Position numbers and translations under genes: made by a program | Shown: positions 12,690-23,660 of the stretch, one piece after another | Position numbering within the stretch: position 1 is the stretch's first letter | Layout: the number at the start of each line of letters is the position of its first letter | From: Mrakia gelida | Taxonomy: Eukaryota; Basidiomycota; Tremellomycetes; Cystofilobasidiales; Mrakiaceae | Length of the DNA: 64,000 bases | Direction: 5' to 3' | Assembly (NCBI GenBank): GCA_024345305.1 | Contig: BRON01000015.1 | Coordinates: forward strand, 1,054,001-1,118,000 | The notes under the pieces: generated by a model | The model's input: only the letters and a program-made list of their open reading frames with translations | What the model was told of the DNA's origin: nothing | The model's database searches: none

Positions 12690-13670
12690 GGTTCAACCCT
12701 CGTAACGATTTGGCTTGATCTATTTGCCCCCTCTCGAGTTGGGTGTGTGTGTGTCGAGGGTTCTCAAGACATAGAAGGACTCGCATCATCGTACAGAGAT
12801 CCAAGCAAGAGCAAAGAGCTCAAACGAGGTCAAGGCCCACGCCCTGCGCGAAAGCGAGCGAAGCGAAGCCTCAGTTCGAGCGTTGTGATTTTTGGTTTCG
12901 CCTCTTCTCCTCCTCGCTCTTTTCGGCCAAACCCAGCTTCTCCCTCAATTCTCTGGCTGAAATTTACTTGGATCAACAGACCGCTGGTGACTTGCGTCGA
13001 ACGGAAGGAGGGAAGGGGAGGGAAGTGATGACGAGTGGTTGGGAGCGAAACGAGAATGCTCAGAATTTGGAGTTGAGAACAAAAGCACTCGTTCATTGGA
13101 TTAGAGTCGGAGGGCGGAAGATTTTCACTCGGGACAAGTTTAAGATGGTGAGATGGATGGTAGAAGAAAGATGTCCGGTGTTTGATTGGTAGTAGAGCCT
13201 GAAGGACGCGGAAGATCGGCTCAACTCACTTTGGGAGGATTCTGACCCCTCTGCAAGATCTATGCTTTTCCGGGCCGCTGAGACTAATCCAATCACCCCC
13301 TTCAATCAGGCGACCTTGATTCAGTATATGCACATCTCGGTCTCACTCCCATCAACTTAGGTCTAGAGCGAAACAAAGTCGGTGTTCAGTCCAGCTCATT
13401 CTGAGCACTTCGCTTTCGGTTCTGCTCTTCCTCGTTCATTCGCGAAGATTTTCAGGCGGGAGTCTTTCTACCTCGTGAGATACATAGTCCGGCGCGTACC
13501 ACTGCTGCAACTTTGCTGCATGGTCAAAATTTTGGAAACGAGCGCTTGGCCGAACAGGAGCGCTTTGGAAGATTTGTACATTCCAAACCCGCTCAGATGA
13601 GTCTAAACGCCCCAATCGCTTGATCCCCACGTGTTATGTATGGGAACTCCCTCGCTCTCGACCCTTCTTG
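12690..13670. other. No confident gene
   Basis: Contains a TG microsatellite at about 12742-12753 and an open frame on the plus strand, 12743-13192. Its downstream part (from about 12955) has mixed composition unlike the surrounding pyrimidine-rich noise. I do not recognise a domain in it. It may be a gene relic. Confidence 0.3.
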
Positions 13671-14980
13671 ATGTATCAACGCCTCTCCTCCTCCCTCTCC
13701 CTCTCCCCCACCTCCCCACGAAGCCGACGCCTGCTTTTCCTCCTTCTCGCAGCTCTCCTCGGAGCCTTCGCTTTGGTCGTCTCGCGATCGGTGCTGAGTC
13801 GAAAGGACGACGAGTTCAGGGCATGGATGGAACCCACGCCGGAAGGGTACCTCGCATCGACGGCATTGAGCTTGGAGGGAGGGGCCAGAGATTTTTTGGA
13901 TAAGAACGGGGAGCTGAGGGAGGAGAGGGAGACGAAGTTGATGGGTGGGAAGGAGGGATTCTGTGAGTTAAGCTCGTCGAGCTCGCGCCGTTCTTCTTCT
14001 TCTTTTCCCTCCTCCGTCTCTCGAAACTTATCAGGACCTCTTCTTCGCTTGCAGACTTCTTCAAAAACCTTTACAGCCGCAATGGAACATTCTGTGAGTG
14101 AATCCATCTCAGGAAATCACTGCTTCGTCGAACCCATGGCGTCGACCTCGCCAAATTAACTCACCCTCCCTCTTCTTCCTTTGCCGGGCTGACCTATCCT
14201 TACCTTTGAGCCTTTACAGACGCCATCTCAGAAGATCCCTCTAGCTTCCCAAATGCGACCTACTTCACTCACGCCGATCCGTTCATCGTTCTCTCGCCTC
14301 GAAAAGCCGAGGGCCTCTTTTTCGGCGGACCTCCGGAAACGAGAGTCGTTCGCTCGGAGATGCTTAAGGGAGGTACGATCTTCTTCTCGAAGTCAGGATG
14401 GAATGGGACGATATCTCCTTATCACTGGTTGATCGAGCTGTGAGTCTTCCGTGCTGCCCCATCCGATGGTGAGCGAGGAACACACGCGTCGTGCTCCGAG
14501 ATTCGAGCTCACATCGTTTCGTTCTTTCGTGAAGCGTCCTCTCGTGCTACATGGTCTTCAGCACCCACAGCAAGGATAACGTGTATCCCCGTCGTATGAT
14601 CAATGGAGGAGATGAGTGGAGAGGATATTATGCGGGTCTCAACGAGTAAGTCGACGAGTCTAGCGCGGCTTTTACCTGAAGGTTCTTTCCTCGCTTTCCT
14701 TCGCTGATGAATCGTCGATCTCCCCCGCAGATACATTCTCGACTGCTTGGGACCTCATACGTACATGCGAGACACCCCGCTTTGGGAAGGTGAGCTCCTG
14801 AGTCGCTCGCTCGTGTGCAAAAACTCAGAGCTGATTGTTTTGTTTTCCATTCACGTCGTTCAGGCATGAAAAGATCTGGAGAACTGTGGATGTTCGATGA
14901 GATTGTTCTCTTCGATCGATGGGCTGCTCAAGAAACATCGGTTGACCAAGAGGCAAGGAGATGGAACAAAGTTTTCGGTG
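13671..14980 (+). pseudogene. GT61-like glycosyltransferase, 5' exons only (3' truncated)
   Basis: Six exons in phase: 13671-13962, 14055-14093, 14220-14439, 14535-14645, 14731-14789, 14864-14980. The N-terminus MYQRLSS.. is followed by a membrane anchor (LLFLLLAALLGAFALVV), as in Golgi type II glycosyltransferases. The lumenal part has THADPFIVLSPRKAEG, then SPYHWLIELVLSCYMVF and WMFDEIVLFDRWAAQE. The Y-H-W-L-I-E and D-R-W-A-A patterns resemble the EOGT/xylosyltransferase-like GT61 (DUF563) family, which acts on glycoprotein or capsule glycans. After 14980 a GTGAGC donor is present but no exon for the remaining C-terminal half was found; the sequence turns into palindromes and a dispersed repeat. 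It is either truncated or its remaining exons lie beyond an insertion. Family call is moderate. Confidence 0.6.
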
Positions 14981-15037
14981 GTGAGCTCTTGTTCACGCGT
15001 TTCGTTCTACTTCTCGCGTTGAGCTAACCGTATGCGT

Positions 15038-15132
15038 CCCGTTCCTGGAGGCAGGAACGGGCCTCTGCGGACCCTCGAGGGTCCGCATGCGGACCCTCCG
15101 ACCGTTCCTGGCGCCTTTCCGGAGGGTCCGCA
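15038..15132. repeat. Cluster of perfect palindromes/hairpins
   Basis: CCCGTTCCTG and its inverse flank a 4-base loop (15038-15061). A perfect 22-bp palindrome, TGCGGACCCTC plus its inverse, lies at 15066-15087. TGCGGACCCTCCG at 15088-15100 is inverted at 15120-15132. It lies just 3' of the truncated glycosyltransferase. Confidence 0.8.
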
Positions 15133-15189
15133 ACTTGCGTCCGTTCGTTCTCCCTCCCCTTTCCACCGAATCGCAAGCGGGAAAGACGA

Positions 15190-15420
15190 CCAGCAGGATC
15201 TACCTATGAAGCCCAATGTACCAGATGCACAGCTCTTTATGATAGAATCTGCATCGCCGACAGCGATTCTCCCGAGAGGTACCTCAAAACGAAGGAGAGG
15301 GCGAGCTCGAGCTGACTTCCGCGAGTTCTTTTCGGAGGAGCTCCATCCTCTCTCTTTCAGCTTCTCTGTATACTCAAGATCAAAACCGCGGGTTGTAAAG
15401 GGCTGAAGTCGTTGGTACAT
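15190..15420 (+). repeat. Dispersed repeat, copy 1
   Basis: The stretch from CTCCCGAGAGGTA (15269) through GAGCTCGAGC to ACTTCCGCGAG matches 42682-42740 with few changes, and similarity trails on toward 15400. Identity of the element is unknown; it may be a non-autonomous transposon or a relic of a duplicated transcription unit. The interval 15420-16800 holds only pyrimidine-rich frames with possible exon scraps. Confidence 0.55.
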
Positions 15421-16819
15421 AGCTCTAGTATGTCCCGTAAAAAGGGCTTAGCTTTAGAGTGAAGATTTGCCGACGTCTCAAGGTTGAAAGGTATGAGCTC
15501 AAGCTCACCTCTGAGCTCCTTCTCCTCTCGCCCATGGAGCTGTGAGCCTTCGTAGCAGGAAAACCTGCTCGCTCGAATGGGGATCGTGTTCTCTATATCC
15601 GGCCTCCTGACTAATATGTTTTTAGATTTCGATTTACTGCTAGAATCGTTGCGCAGCGGTAGCGAACCTGTCGATGGAAGGGCCTTCTCGTTCGTTCAAG
15701 CTCACCATCGACCTCCTCCCCTCTCTCCCTCCTCTCTCGCTTACCTCCTACAACAGCAGTGCACTCTTCCTGGACCTTCTGCCTCTTTGGTACTATAGGA
15801 TCAACCTGGGTGATGGAAGGGTGGTTTCATAAATCGGTGGATCTACAAAGCTGTGGACCGAAGGGGACGAGCTCCGAGTCCATCCCGTGTCTTCGACGAG
15901 AAGTCGCGGAGCTGCTCTCTCTCCCCCAACCACATCGACATCGACCTCTTCCCTCGACACCTTCCTTTCCATTTCCACTTCCCCTTACCAACAGCCCGTC
16001 ACATCCTACGAGGGGCCAGCCTCCTCCCCAAGGACGCACTGGAGCAGTGCTCGAACGGCAGACTTGGTGAGCTCCCTCGCCTTATCGCTCCCTTATCGCT
16101 TCCCTTTCCTCAACCCCTCCTCCTCTCGCAAAGGAAGGGAAGTCCTTTCTCTCCAGCTTCTATGTTGGGAGAGCATCATTTGGGGTTAATAGAACCCACT
16201 GAGAACCTGGATGTATGCTGGGAAGGTCTCGCGTTGGAAGGAAGGAAGGAGGAGCTCGCTCGCTCGCTCATGACTCGGTCTTCCCCTCCTCCTTCCCTTC
16301 CCTCCTCCACGAGCGAGCTCGATGCTGACCCTCTTTCCTCCCCTTCCCTCTCTACCAGGAACTTCTCCGTCACTTCTACTCTACTCCTATCCATCCAACG
16401 GACCCGATCCACTCTCAGAACCCTCTCGAGCTTCCTTCGAAAGCGACCTCAGCCAAACCTCCTTCCCCTTTGGAACCCTCGCTGAACGAGCGCTCGAGAG
16501 ACCTTCTCGTAGGATTCAAGTGAGTCTTTCGCTTTCTGCTATGCAGGTGGAGGTGGGGGGAGATCGGATGAGGTGTGACCTGCCTTTGGAAGGGAAGGGA
16601 AGGGAGAGGGAACGAAGAAGGAAGGAGGAGTTGCGAGCTCGAGCTGACCATCGTTCTTCCCTTCACCTCACTCGCTCTCCCTCCTTCCCCCTTCCCTCTC
16701 AGATTCTTTCTTTGATCACGTATGTTCCTCTTGCCTACACCAATCTTCCCATACCATCCACCCGCCACTGAGTTCTGTTCTGACTCTCGACTTCCCTTCT
16801 CTCGTTCGGGCTCGAGCAG

Positions 16820-19800
16820 ATGAGCTTCTCCTGCCCGAGAGCTGTCTGCCATGGCCTCCCACCCTTCCCCTCTCGCTCTCAACTCAACCAACACACTAGG
16901 GATCAGCACCAAGCTGAAGTTCTTCTTGCTGAAGGCATCCGAGGTCAGCTCACCCTCCCTTTTGCTGTCTCGCGTTCCCGAAGGACGAACCGAAGCTCAT
17001 CGGCCGCACTTCCTTCTCCCCTCTCCTTTCCCCTCTTCTACGTCAGTTCCTCGAGGGTTAGACAGCCAGTTCCTCTGTCCTCGACCTCACTTCAAACCAC
17101 ACTCCTCTCCTACTCCCAGCGCGATTCACAAGCACTACAAGACCTGCGACATCACGGAACCCTTCCACCCTCTCTTTCCTTCTCCTCTCGTTCGCTCTCC
17201 CTCTTCCTCTCCCCAACCCAACGCTCCCCTTCCGCCAACACAGGATCAGCAGGAGGAGGAGGACAACACTCACCTAGGGGATGGGGAAGGGTTTGATTTT
17301 GGGATGGACAAGGGGGAGGGAGAGGGAGAGACCGAGCGAGGTGGTGGCGAGGGAGTTGGAGGGAGTGTGAGTGGGTCGAGCTTGAGTGGGACGAGGAAGG
17401 GGAATGAACGCGAGGTTGTTGTTGAGAGTGAGGCTGTTGGTGGGGAGGATGGGAACCTTTCGGAAGGTGGAGGGGTTGGTGCTGCATGTGGGATGGATGG
17501 AGTTGAGGGCGAGGTCTCTTCGGACAATGGTGAGTTTCTCGCGTTCTGTTCCGTCACTCTCGTTTGCTCTCTCGCTCGAGAGTATGGACTCGTGCTGATC
17601 CTCAAACCCTTCTTCCCTCCATCAGGCTCAATAGCATCGGTTCGTAGAGACGACGGGGCTGGGAACAACAGCCTCAGGGGACTCACGATCGGAGGATCTT
17701 TCGTTCGAGACGCGTTCTGGAAGGGACCTCATCTCGCCAGTTCGTTCTTCTTCCCCTCCCTCCTCCTTGCTCTCTCCTTTCCTTCCTGACGCTGACCTTT
17801 CTCCTCTTCCTCCTTTCAGCCACTCACGCTCTCAGTATCGCCTCTCTCGCTGTCAACACTCGCATCGGCCTCGTCATCTCAACCCACGAGGACTCCCACG
17901 GAGGAGGTGTTCGTCCCTCTCGTATTGGACACCATCTCACACTCCACACTCCTTCCCTCTCCTCCTCCCAGCGGAAGACTCTCACCCGAGATGCCACCCA
18001 CCTCCTCAATCTCTCTCCCTCTCTCGACACCTCCGACTACGCTTCCCTCGCCAACAACCAAGACGCGATCGGCCACCTCCTCTCAACGAGTTCAGGCTCG
18101 ACCTTCCCTATGGTCGAGGGACTTGCTGTGAGGTCAGGAGTAGGGTGTGGGAGCTGTGGAGCTGTCTACAAGGATGGCGACTCCCTCCGAAGCCACCGTC
18201 ACAAGAGGCACGGAGGAACGAATCTCGCTCCCACTCCCGCCTACTTTCAACGACTCTTCCCCGACACTCACCTCCCCGCCTTCGCCGTTCCCCCTCCCTC
18301 CCACGACTCCACCAACCTCTTTCCTCCTCCCCCTCCCAAGGTCCCACGATCGGATCCCTCCTCAGCATCAGCAGCCTTCCTTCTCGAGCAGCAGAACGAA
18401 ATACTCTCCTCCCTTCCCACCCCCAGCGACAAGCTCGACGATTCCCTCTACCAACAGCCAGTCTACCAGAACCCTCTCGGCTACGGCTCCTTCATCCGAC
18501 CCTACCCTCTCGCCGTCCTCCGCTCAGCCATCTCCCCCGCCCACAACTACCGATCCTCGGACAAGACTCGAATCGAAGACCGCGACCCTCTGCGAAACGT
18601 CTGGGTCCACGTTCAGGATCTCGCCTTAGGAGTTCGGAAGTACGGGACGAATCCGAGCGAGTTTGCTGTGGCGAGGAAGATCGGGATGGGGGACGGGTCG
18701 GTGCAGATCTCGGAGGACATGGTCGAGGAAGAGCGAGGAGGGAAGGGACCGACGAGGATCTTCAAGCCGCGGCTCGCGGATTCGACCCTCAAACGATACA
18801 GCAGGGATTCAAGCTCGCTCATCCTCTTTGCCCTCAGGGTCACGCCAACGGTCTACCGAAACCCCATCCCCATCCCTCAGGGCGAGCTCGCACCTCCTCC
18901 AATCATCTCCCCTCCTCCCTCCTCCTCCTCCTTCACCACCTCCATCGACCTTCCCTCCTTCCACACCACCGAGCGGATGGTACTCGCAGCCAACACCCTC
19001 CGTCAGGTCCTCCAGAGGGACGTCCTCGCCCAGCCGAACGGGGTCGTCAGAGGAGGAGGTAGAAACGGGGTCGTCAGAGGAGGAGGGAGAGGAGGAGTCG
19101 AGGAGTCGAAGGAGGTTCAGGACGCCCTCCTCCAGTTCCTCCTTGCGATCTACTCCCCTCGATACTCATCCACTCCTCCTCGGGGCCAGATGGTCCTAGA
19201 TCAGTTCCTAATCTGCCTTTCCCTCGCTGCTGGAGGAGGCTTTCGGGAGATCGGATCGTTCGGACCTCAGCTCGCGTCCTGCGAGTTCTTCGTTCGACTC
19301 GTCGTCTACCGCCTAGTGCTGGACGAGATTGGATGGGGAGAGGTTAGGGAGTTGAATGAAGCTGAGGTTGGAGCAGTGCCAGTGTCGAGAGGGTAAGTCT
19401 GTTGTCTTGATCGCTTCGGCGTTCGAAACGGGTCGCTCACCTCTCTTTCTCTCTTTCTTCTTTCTCAGTCTCGACTCGCCGCTCTTCGACCTCGTCAAAG
19501 CTCACCCCAACGGAGCTCAAGTTACACCCTTCGTCGTCCTTTGAGCTACTCGCTATCCCATCTCCCACGCCATCACCGCTGCTGGACCCGTCGTCTCCAT
19601 CCAACCCCTCCACGACCCAGTCGAAGGCCACCTCCTCCCTCTCCTCTCCTACAACCGCTTCATCTCCCTCACCGCTATCGCCGACGCAGCCAAGGGAGCC
19701 ATCGCATCAGCTGCTTCCTTGATCAAGACCCTCACCTTCTCAGCAGACCTCTCAGCAGTTGGCCAAACGATGGAAGGAGTGACGGTCGGAGGAGTTGCGG

Positions 19801-20440
19801 GAGAGGTTGGGGGATCGATCTTCACGGATCCATCGAACGGCATCAAGCTCGGGATACCTCGGAACCAACAGGCTCTCCTCCTCTCCCTCTCTCTGTCCAA
19901 CTCCAAGCTCTGGATCTCAAACCCCTCGGATCCTCTCAAACCCCAGCTCAACCTTCCTCGCGCCCGAGCCTTCCTTCACTCCCTCGCCGCCGCGAAGCTC
20001 AACCTCCTCGTCGCCATCCACCTCTCCTCCCCTGGAGGTCGAGCTTCGGAACTCGTTACTCAGCAGCTCACCCGAACGGCCGACCACGGCTCCTCTCTCT
20101 TCATCACCTCCAACCGACTCGCCGTTCGTACGGAGGTCAACAAGACAGGAACAAAGACCATCCATCGCTTCGTGTCTCCGACCCTCGTGCCTCTCGTCAT
20201 CCAGCTCTTCGGAGTCGTACAACCCTTCGCTCTCTACCTTCTCTCCCTCCTCCACTCTCTCAGCCCTCTGGACAACAACCTCGACGTTCAGACCACCTTC
20301 AGGACGTTCCTTTGGACGGATGGTGTCGGGAAGCAGATCGTCGCCGCCGACCTCAGATCCCACCTCAAGCTCGCCTTCGTCTTGTCAGGCTCGTCGTCGG
20401 GAGTCGGGCTCCAAACGGTTCGACACGCCGAAGTCTTCAT
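16820..20440 (+). pseudogene. C2H2 and recombinase-like gene resembling basidiomycete telomere-linked genes, disrupted
   Basis: Exon-like blocks run in order. 16820-16944 carries a C2H2-like finger (CPRAVC..HTRDQH). About 17225-17529 is an acidic Gly/Glu stretch. About 17625-17739 is followed by 17821-19393, with a second finger (CGSCGAVY..HRHKRH) and a long domain. 19469-20440 ends in GGRASEL.. and GLQTVRHAEV. The last segments look like the Arg and HxxR boxes of the tyrosine-recombinase-like domain that precedes RecQ helicase in telomere-linked genes of basidiomycetes (family knowledge; match unverified). An in-frame TGA lies at 19542-19544, between VTPFVVL and ATRYPISHA, in otherwise continuous frame. 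The frame then runs straight into telomeric repeats at 20444, and no helicase domain follows. I infer a decayed, 3'-truncated subtelomeric gene. Exon limits before 17.8 kb are approximate. Confidence 0.5.
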
Positions 20441-21301
20441 TATCCTAACCCTAACCCTAACCCTAACCCTAACCCTAACCCTAACCTTAACACAGCAATC
20501 CAAATCGTCCATCCCCGCATCTGTCCGACTAAGTACCAGCCTTGGAGCCAAGCCAAACGATCTTGAGGTTCGAGGACACGTTTGGCGACTTGTCTGTCGA
20601 GAGGGAGGATGATGGCTGTCCAGAGAAGGACGAAGAAGAGGTTGGGGAGAAAGGGGGGGATGGTCTTGAGGAGGATGGTGGATTGGAATGGAAGGCTCGA
20701 GAGGAACATGTAGACACCAAGGAAGATGGCACGAGGTGGGGAGACCTCTCGTCGAGATGGTATTTGAGATGAGATGGAGGTGACGAGGAGAGGCATGGCT
20801 TTTGTTGAGTTTTCAGGCTGTCGTGGTTGGAGGAAAGTGAAGAAGGTGAGCGAGCAGCTTGATCTCTTTGTTCACCTGTTTCCACGAGACATATGGTGCC
20901 CGCCCCTGTGCTTCTTTCCTTCAGCCCAACAACCCATCCAGGGCGAGATCGAGACTCACTGGTAGGAACCTATCCTGCTCCTTGGACTCGTAGACCTGTT
21001 CTTCCGTGAATTTGTGATCGTCTGCTCCCTCCTGACAAATGGAAGCGAGAGATTGTGAGGGACTCGGCCTCCAGCTTGGGCCTGAACAGGAGGAAGGGGA
21101 GCTGCTGGAAGGGAGGAAGAAGAGGCTTCTGCGCTCTGAGGAGGGTGGTGTACGAGGTCGACATGCTGAGGGTGAGAGAAGAGAAGGGGGAGGATGGGCG
21201 AGAGGGGTGGTTGAAGAGCGTCGATGGAGTTGGGAGGGAGGAGGAGGGAGAAGGGTGTCGAGGTGCGAAGGAAGCGTTTTGCCGGTCGGTCGAGCTTCCA
21301 A
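20440..21301 (-). pseudogene. Multi-spanning membrane protein gene truncated by the telomeric tract
   Basis: Minus-strand frame beginning near 21301 (or ATG at 21174) leads to EGADDHKFTEEQVYESKEQD, a GTGAGT donor near 20960 and an exon from about 20830. That exon carries three hydrophobic stretches (AIFLGVYMFLSSLPF, FLPNLFFVLLWTAIILP, WTIWIAVLRL), then reads into the telomeric repeat as a Leu-Gly run and stops at 20440. I do not recognise the family. The mix of a soluble N-terminus and TM segments suggests an organellar or ER membrane protein. The real C-terminus is missing, replaced by repeat-encoded residues. Confidence 0.4.
20444..20490. repeat. Interstitial telomeric repeat (CCCTAA)n
   Basis: Seven uninterrupted CCTAAC units plus one variant (CCTTAA). 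The C-rich strand is on plus, the orientation of a left chromosome end with its body to the right. Unique sequence lies on both sides, so this is internal. Confidence 0.95.
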
Positions 21302-21537
21302 GGTAGGGGGAACGAGTCCGAAAAATTGACGTCGGCTGAGGTTGTAAGCGATAGAAGCTGGAGGTCAAGAGAAGGGCCGAGAGGTGAGAGTGAGAGTCTT
21401 TTGCCTCCGCGAAAAGGTGAGAGGAAATCAGGAAGGAAGAGGGTGAGCTCGACCTTCGAACCTCCTTCCCTCCCTCTCTCCTCTTCTTCTTCCAACAGCC
21501 ACCATCTCCCTCCCTCTCAACCCAACCCATTTCCACC

Positions 21538-22328
21538 ATGAACCTCATACGCCGCTCGAATCCCTCAGATCCTACCAAACCACCAGAATTCCGTCCTCCT
21601 CGCGCCTTCATGGCGGTCGCTCTGATTCCCACCGTCCTCTTCCACCTCGCTTGGTTTCCCATCCTCACCCCTCCATCCGACCTCCTCCTCTACATCTTCA
21701 CGGTCCTCCTCTGCGTCCCTCTCGACTATGTATCTATCAAGATCATCTGGAAACCGTCCAAATGGCACGAGGAGCAATCCTTCTGGTGGTTCTGTTACTG
21801 CTGCCAGTTCCTATACACCCTCGTCGCCGGCGACTACCTCCTTTTTAGATGGATGGAGGGTCTGGGGGTGTCTAGGAAGGTCAAGATCCCCGTAGTGTTC
21901 CTCCTCATAGTACTATCGTTCTTCACTTATATCGCTGGCATCATCGGTGAGTCCAGAGGAGAGCAGAGAGAGAAGGATCGATTCGGGAAGGAACGACGAC
22001 GACGTCCTTCGTTCGCATCCGAGCTGACTCTCGATGCTTCGCTCTTCTCTTCTCTTCTCGTCTAGGGATGTTGCATTGGAACTGGATTCGAGAACAGGAG
22101 GGACGAACGTCAGCCTGGATGGCAGAGGGAGACGAGGCGATACGGCTTCGTGTAGAAGCAGGGAGGACGGCCAGAGAGAGGGCGAAGGAGGAGGAGGACG
22201 AGGAGGAGGAAGACTGTCGGATTTATATGTCAGTCCTTCTCTCTTGGCGCCCTTTCTCGTCGTTCTCTACTACCTTTCCATGCTGACTTTCCTTCCCTCT
22301 CTTCTGCTTTCTTCTTGGCAGCTCATGA
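21538..22328 (+). CDS. Small four-TM membrane protein, type X copy 1
   Basis: Exons 21538-21946, 22066-22228, 22322-22328 (192 aa). Exon 1 encodes a Pro-rich start (PTKPPEFRPPRAFMAVALIP) and four hydrophobic segments, with LDYVSIKIIWKPS and GVSRKVKIPVVFLL between them. Exon 2 encodes a charged, probably coiled tail rich in Glu/Arg, and exon 3 adds only the last residue and TGA. Copy 2 at 31903 has an exon 1 of exactly the same length (409 nt) and the same exon plan. I know no named family. Both N- and C-termini are probably cytosolic. It is followed in the same direction by type Y copy 1. Confidence 0.75.
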
Positions 22329-22620
22329 GCTTTAGAATTTCTTTTCTCGTCCTCGACCTGTCAACGGAAGTGAGACGCGTTTCGTTCTTCCTTTCCTCTG
22401 TTTGCAGTCGATCCGACGATCAGGAAGGCTCAAAATTGTAAGCACTAATCTCTTCTCTATCTCCTCTCCCTCGTCTTGTTCGAGACCAAGGGCCTGATTT
22501 CTTGACTGCAAAACAGAGACGCGGATCGACCCTCCGGCAAGGAAGTCACGACGACACCGCCGACCCTCCTCGTTCTTCCCTCCGCCTTCTCAGTCTTTCT
22601 TCACCGCCCATCATCCCCCA
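22329..22620 (+). other. Conserved exon-like spacer between type X and type Y genes
   Basis: The segment after the type X stop is conserved with 32711-33014. It includes CTCATGAGCTT.AGAA, CTCGACCTGTCAA.., a GTGAGACGCGT donor-like site with TTGCAG/TCACAG, a second GTAAGC.., GACTGCAAAACAG, then CGACCCTCCGGCAAGGAAGT just before the type Y ATG. Splice signals without a shared reading frame suggest spliced UTR linking the pair. Confidence 0.5.
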
Positions 22621-22623
22621 ACG

Positions 22624-23217
22624 ATGATCGAATCCTACTTCCAAATCCCTCCCCTCCTCGCTCCCAAACGTAACAGAGCCCCCATCCTCTTCTTCCTCTA
22701 CATCATCGTCGTCGCAATCCCCTTCATGCTCGTCGTCGTCTGGTCCGAAGGTCCTCCTCTCTCCCTCTCCCAAAACGTCCTCCTCTACCTCTCCAGCTTC
22801 ATCTTCGTCGGCGTTCTCAACTACTTGGCCATCAATCGCTTCTGGAAGACCGACTCGAGCGAGGAGAAAACAAGGATGGTGCTGACGGCGTGGTGCATTC
22901 AGATGGGACCTGCAATGCAGGGCTGCTTGAGGTTGGTGTGGTGGAAGCTCAGCGAGGAGGGAGTTTCGTGGAACGTTATTGTGCCGGTGGCGCTGGGGGT
23001 GGCGGCGACCTGGGGGTTCTTGTTCTGTACGGGCTTATTGGGTGAGTCGCGACCCGACGGAGTTTGAGGGAAGGAGAAGACTTGGAGGAGGGAACTTCGA
23101 GTCGAGCTGATAAGCCTTCCTTTTTTCTTTGCTTCCGAATGTCCTCTTCCAGTCATACCTCGTCGAGAGGATCTGATGCATCAGCTACAGGCGAGGAGGA
23201 ACGCGATTGGGATCTGA
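22624..23217 (+). CDS. Small four-TM membrane protein, type Y copy 1
   Basis: Exons 22624-23041 and 23153-23217 (160 aa), intron with GTGAGT donor, CTGAT branch point and TTCCAG acceptor. Four hydrophobic segments, with LNYLAINRFWKTDSSEEKT after TM2 and EEGVSWNVIVPVALG before TM4. Positions line up with type X (LDYVSI..WK, GVSRKVKIPV), so X and Y look like ancient paralogs. Paralogs of the same type are at 33015 and, frameshifted, at 34210. The C-terminal exon also reads in another frame as ..RDWDLSSH, which matches the tail DHDWDLS of copy 2, so the exact splice or a 1-nt slip at the G run is open. No function known. Confidence 0.7.
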
Positions 23218-23256
23218 GCTCGCACTGAGGTTCTTCGTTCTCTGGTGGAGTTCATA

Positions 23257-23436
23257 CCGTTGAAGCTTCCGGTCCTGGGAAGTTGGGACTGTGCAAGTTA
23301 GTTAACATCCTACGCTAGAAGATGAGGACTATTATACTCCAAGAGAGAGAAAATGACGACAGCTGGCGTGGGAAACTATGGAGTAAGCTATGTGAGAAAT
23401 GGAACAGACGGGGTCCTCGCGTCGCTCCCTTCAACA
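23257..23436 (-). mobile_element. Solo LTR, family B (copia-like)
   Basis: On the minus strand it begins TGTTGAAGGGAGCGACGCG and ends GGACCGGAAGCTTCAAC. The 3' end closely matches that of the LTR at 55781-55974 and of 62015-62427. The outermost base has drifted. Confidence 0.7.
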
Positions 23437-23660
23437 TGTTGTAAGGTCCAGGTCCGCTTTAGTTCAGGGATGTCTGCAGGATGTGGTTCGAAACTTAACG
23501 TATAGAGCTAGCTATTTGAAAGGTTTATATACTATGGAAATGGTCATGTGATCTGACACAAAGAAGCAGATTACAAAGGAGGGTTACTGACACGGGAATC
23601 GAACGACACGCGTTACCAAGCTACTACGTTATACCTCTCTGCGAGTCGCCACCTTCAACA
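23437..23660 (+). mobile_element. Solo LTR, family A
   Basis: TGTTGTAAGG to CACCTTCAACA, with an internal promoter-like GGTTTATATACTATGG. Over 80 percent alike by eye to 36433-36662, 37048-37586 (interrupted) and, inverted, 62024-62253. It abuts the family B LTR directly; no target duplication was seen. 23661-24336 shows no gene. Confidence 0.8.

Noticed and set aside
17767..19062. 431-aa Arg/Ser/Pro-rich plus-strand frame
   Set aside because: Shadow of the C2H2/recombinase-like exon 17821-19393, whose frame carries the zinc-finger cysteines and histidines.
20444..20490. A true chromosome end at the telomeric tract
   Set aside because: Unique, gene-bearing sequence continues on both sides, and the tract is only about 47 bases.
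19541..20566. 341-aa plus-strand frame rich in Arg/Pro/His
   Set aside because: It overlaps the recombinase-like frame in the wrong phase and has only compositional bias.
23580..23620. tRNA-like stretch with a GGGAATCGAACGA motif
   Set aside because: It recurs inside every family A LTR, and no cloverleaf partner arms are visible.
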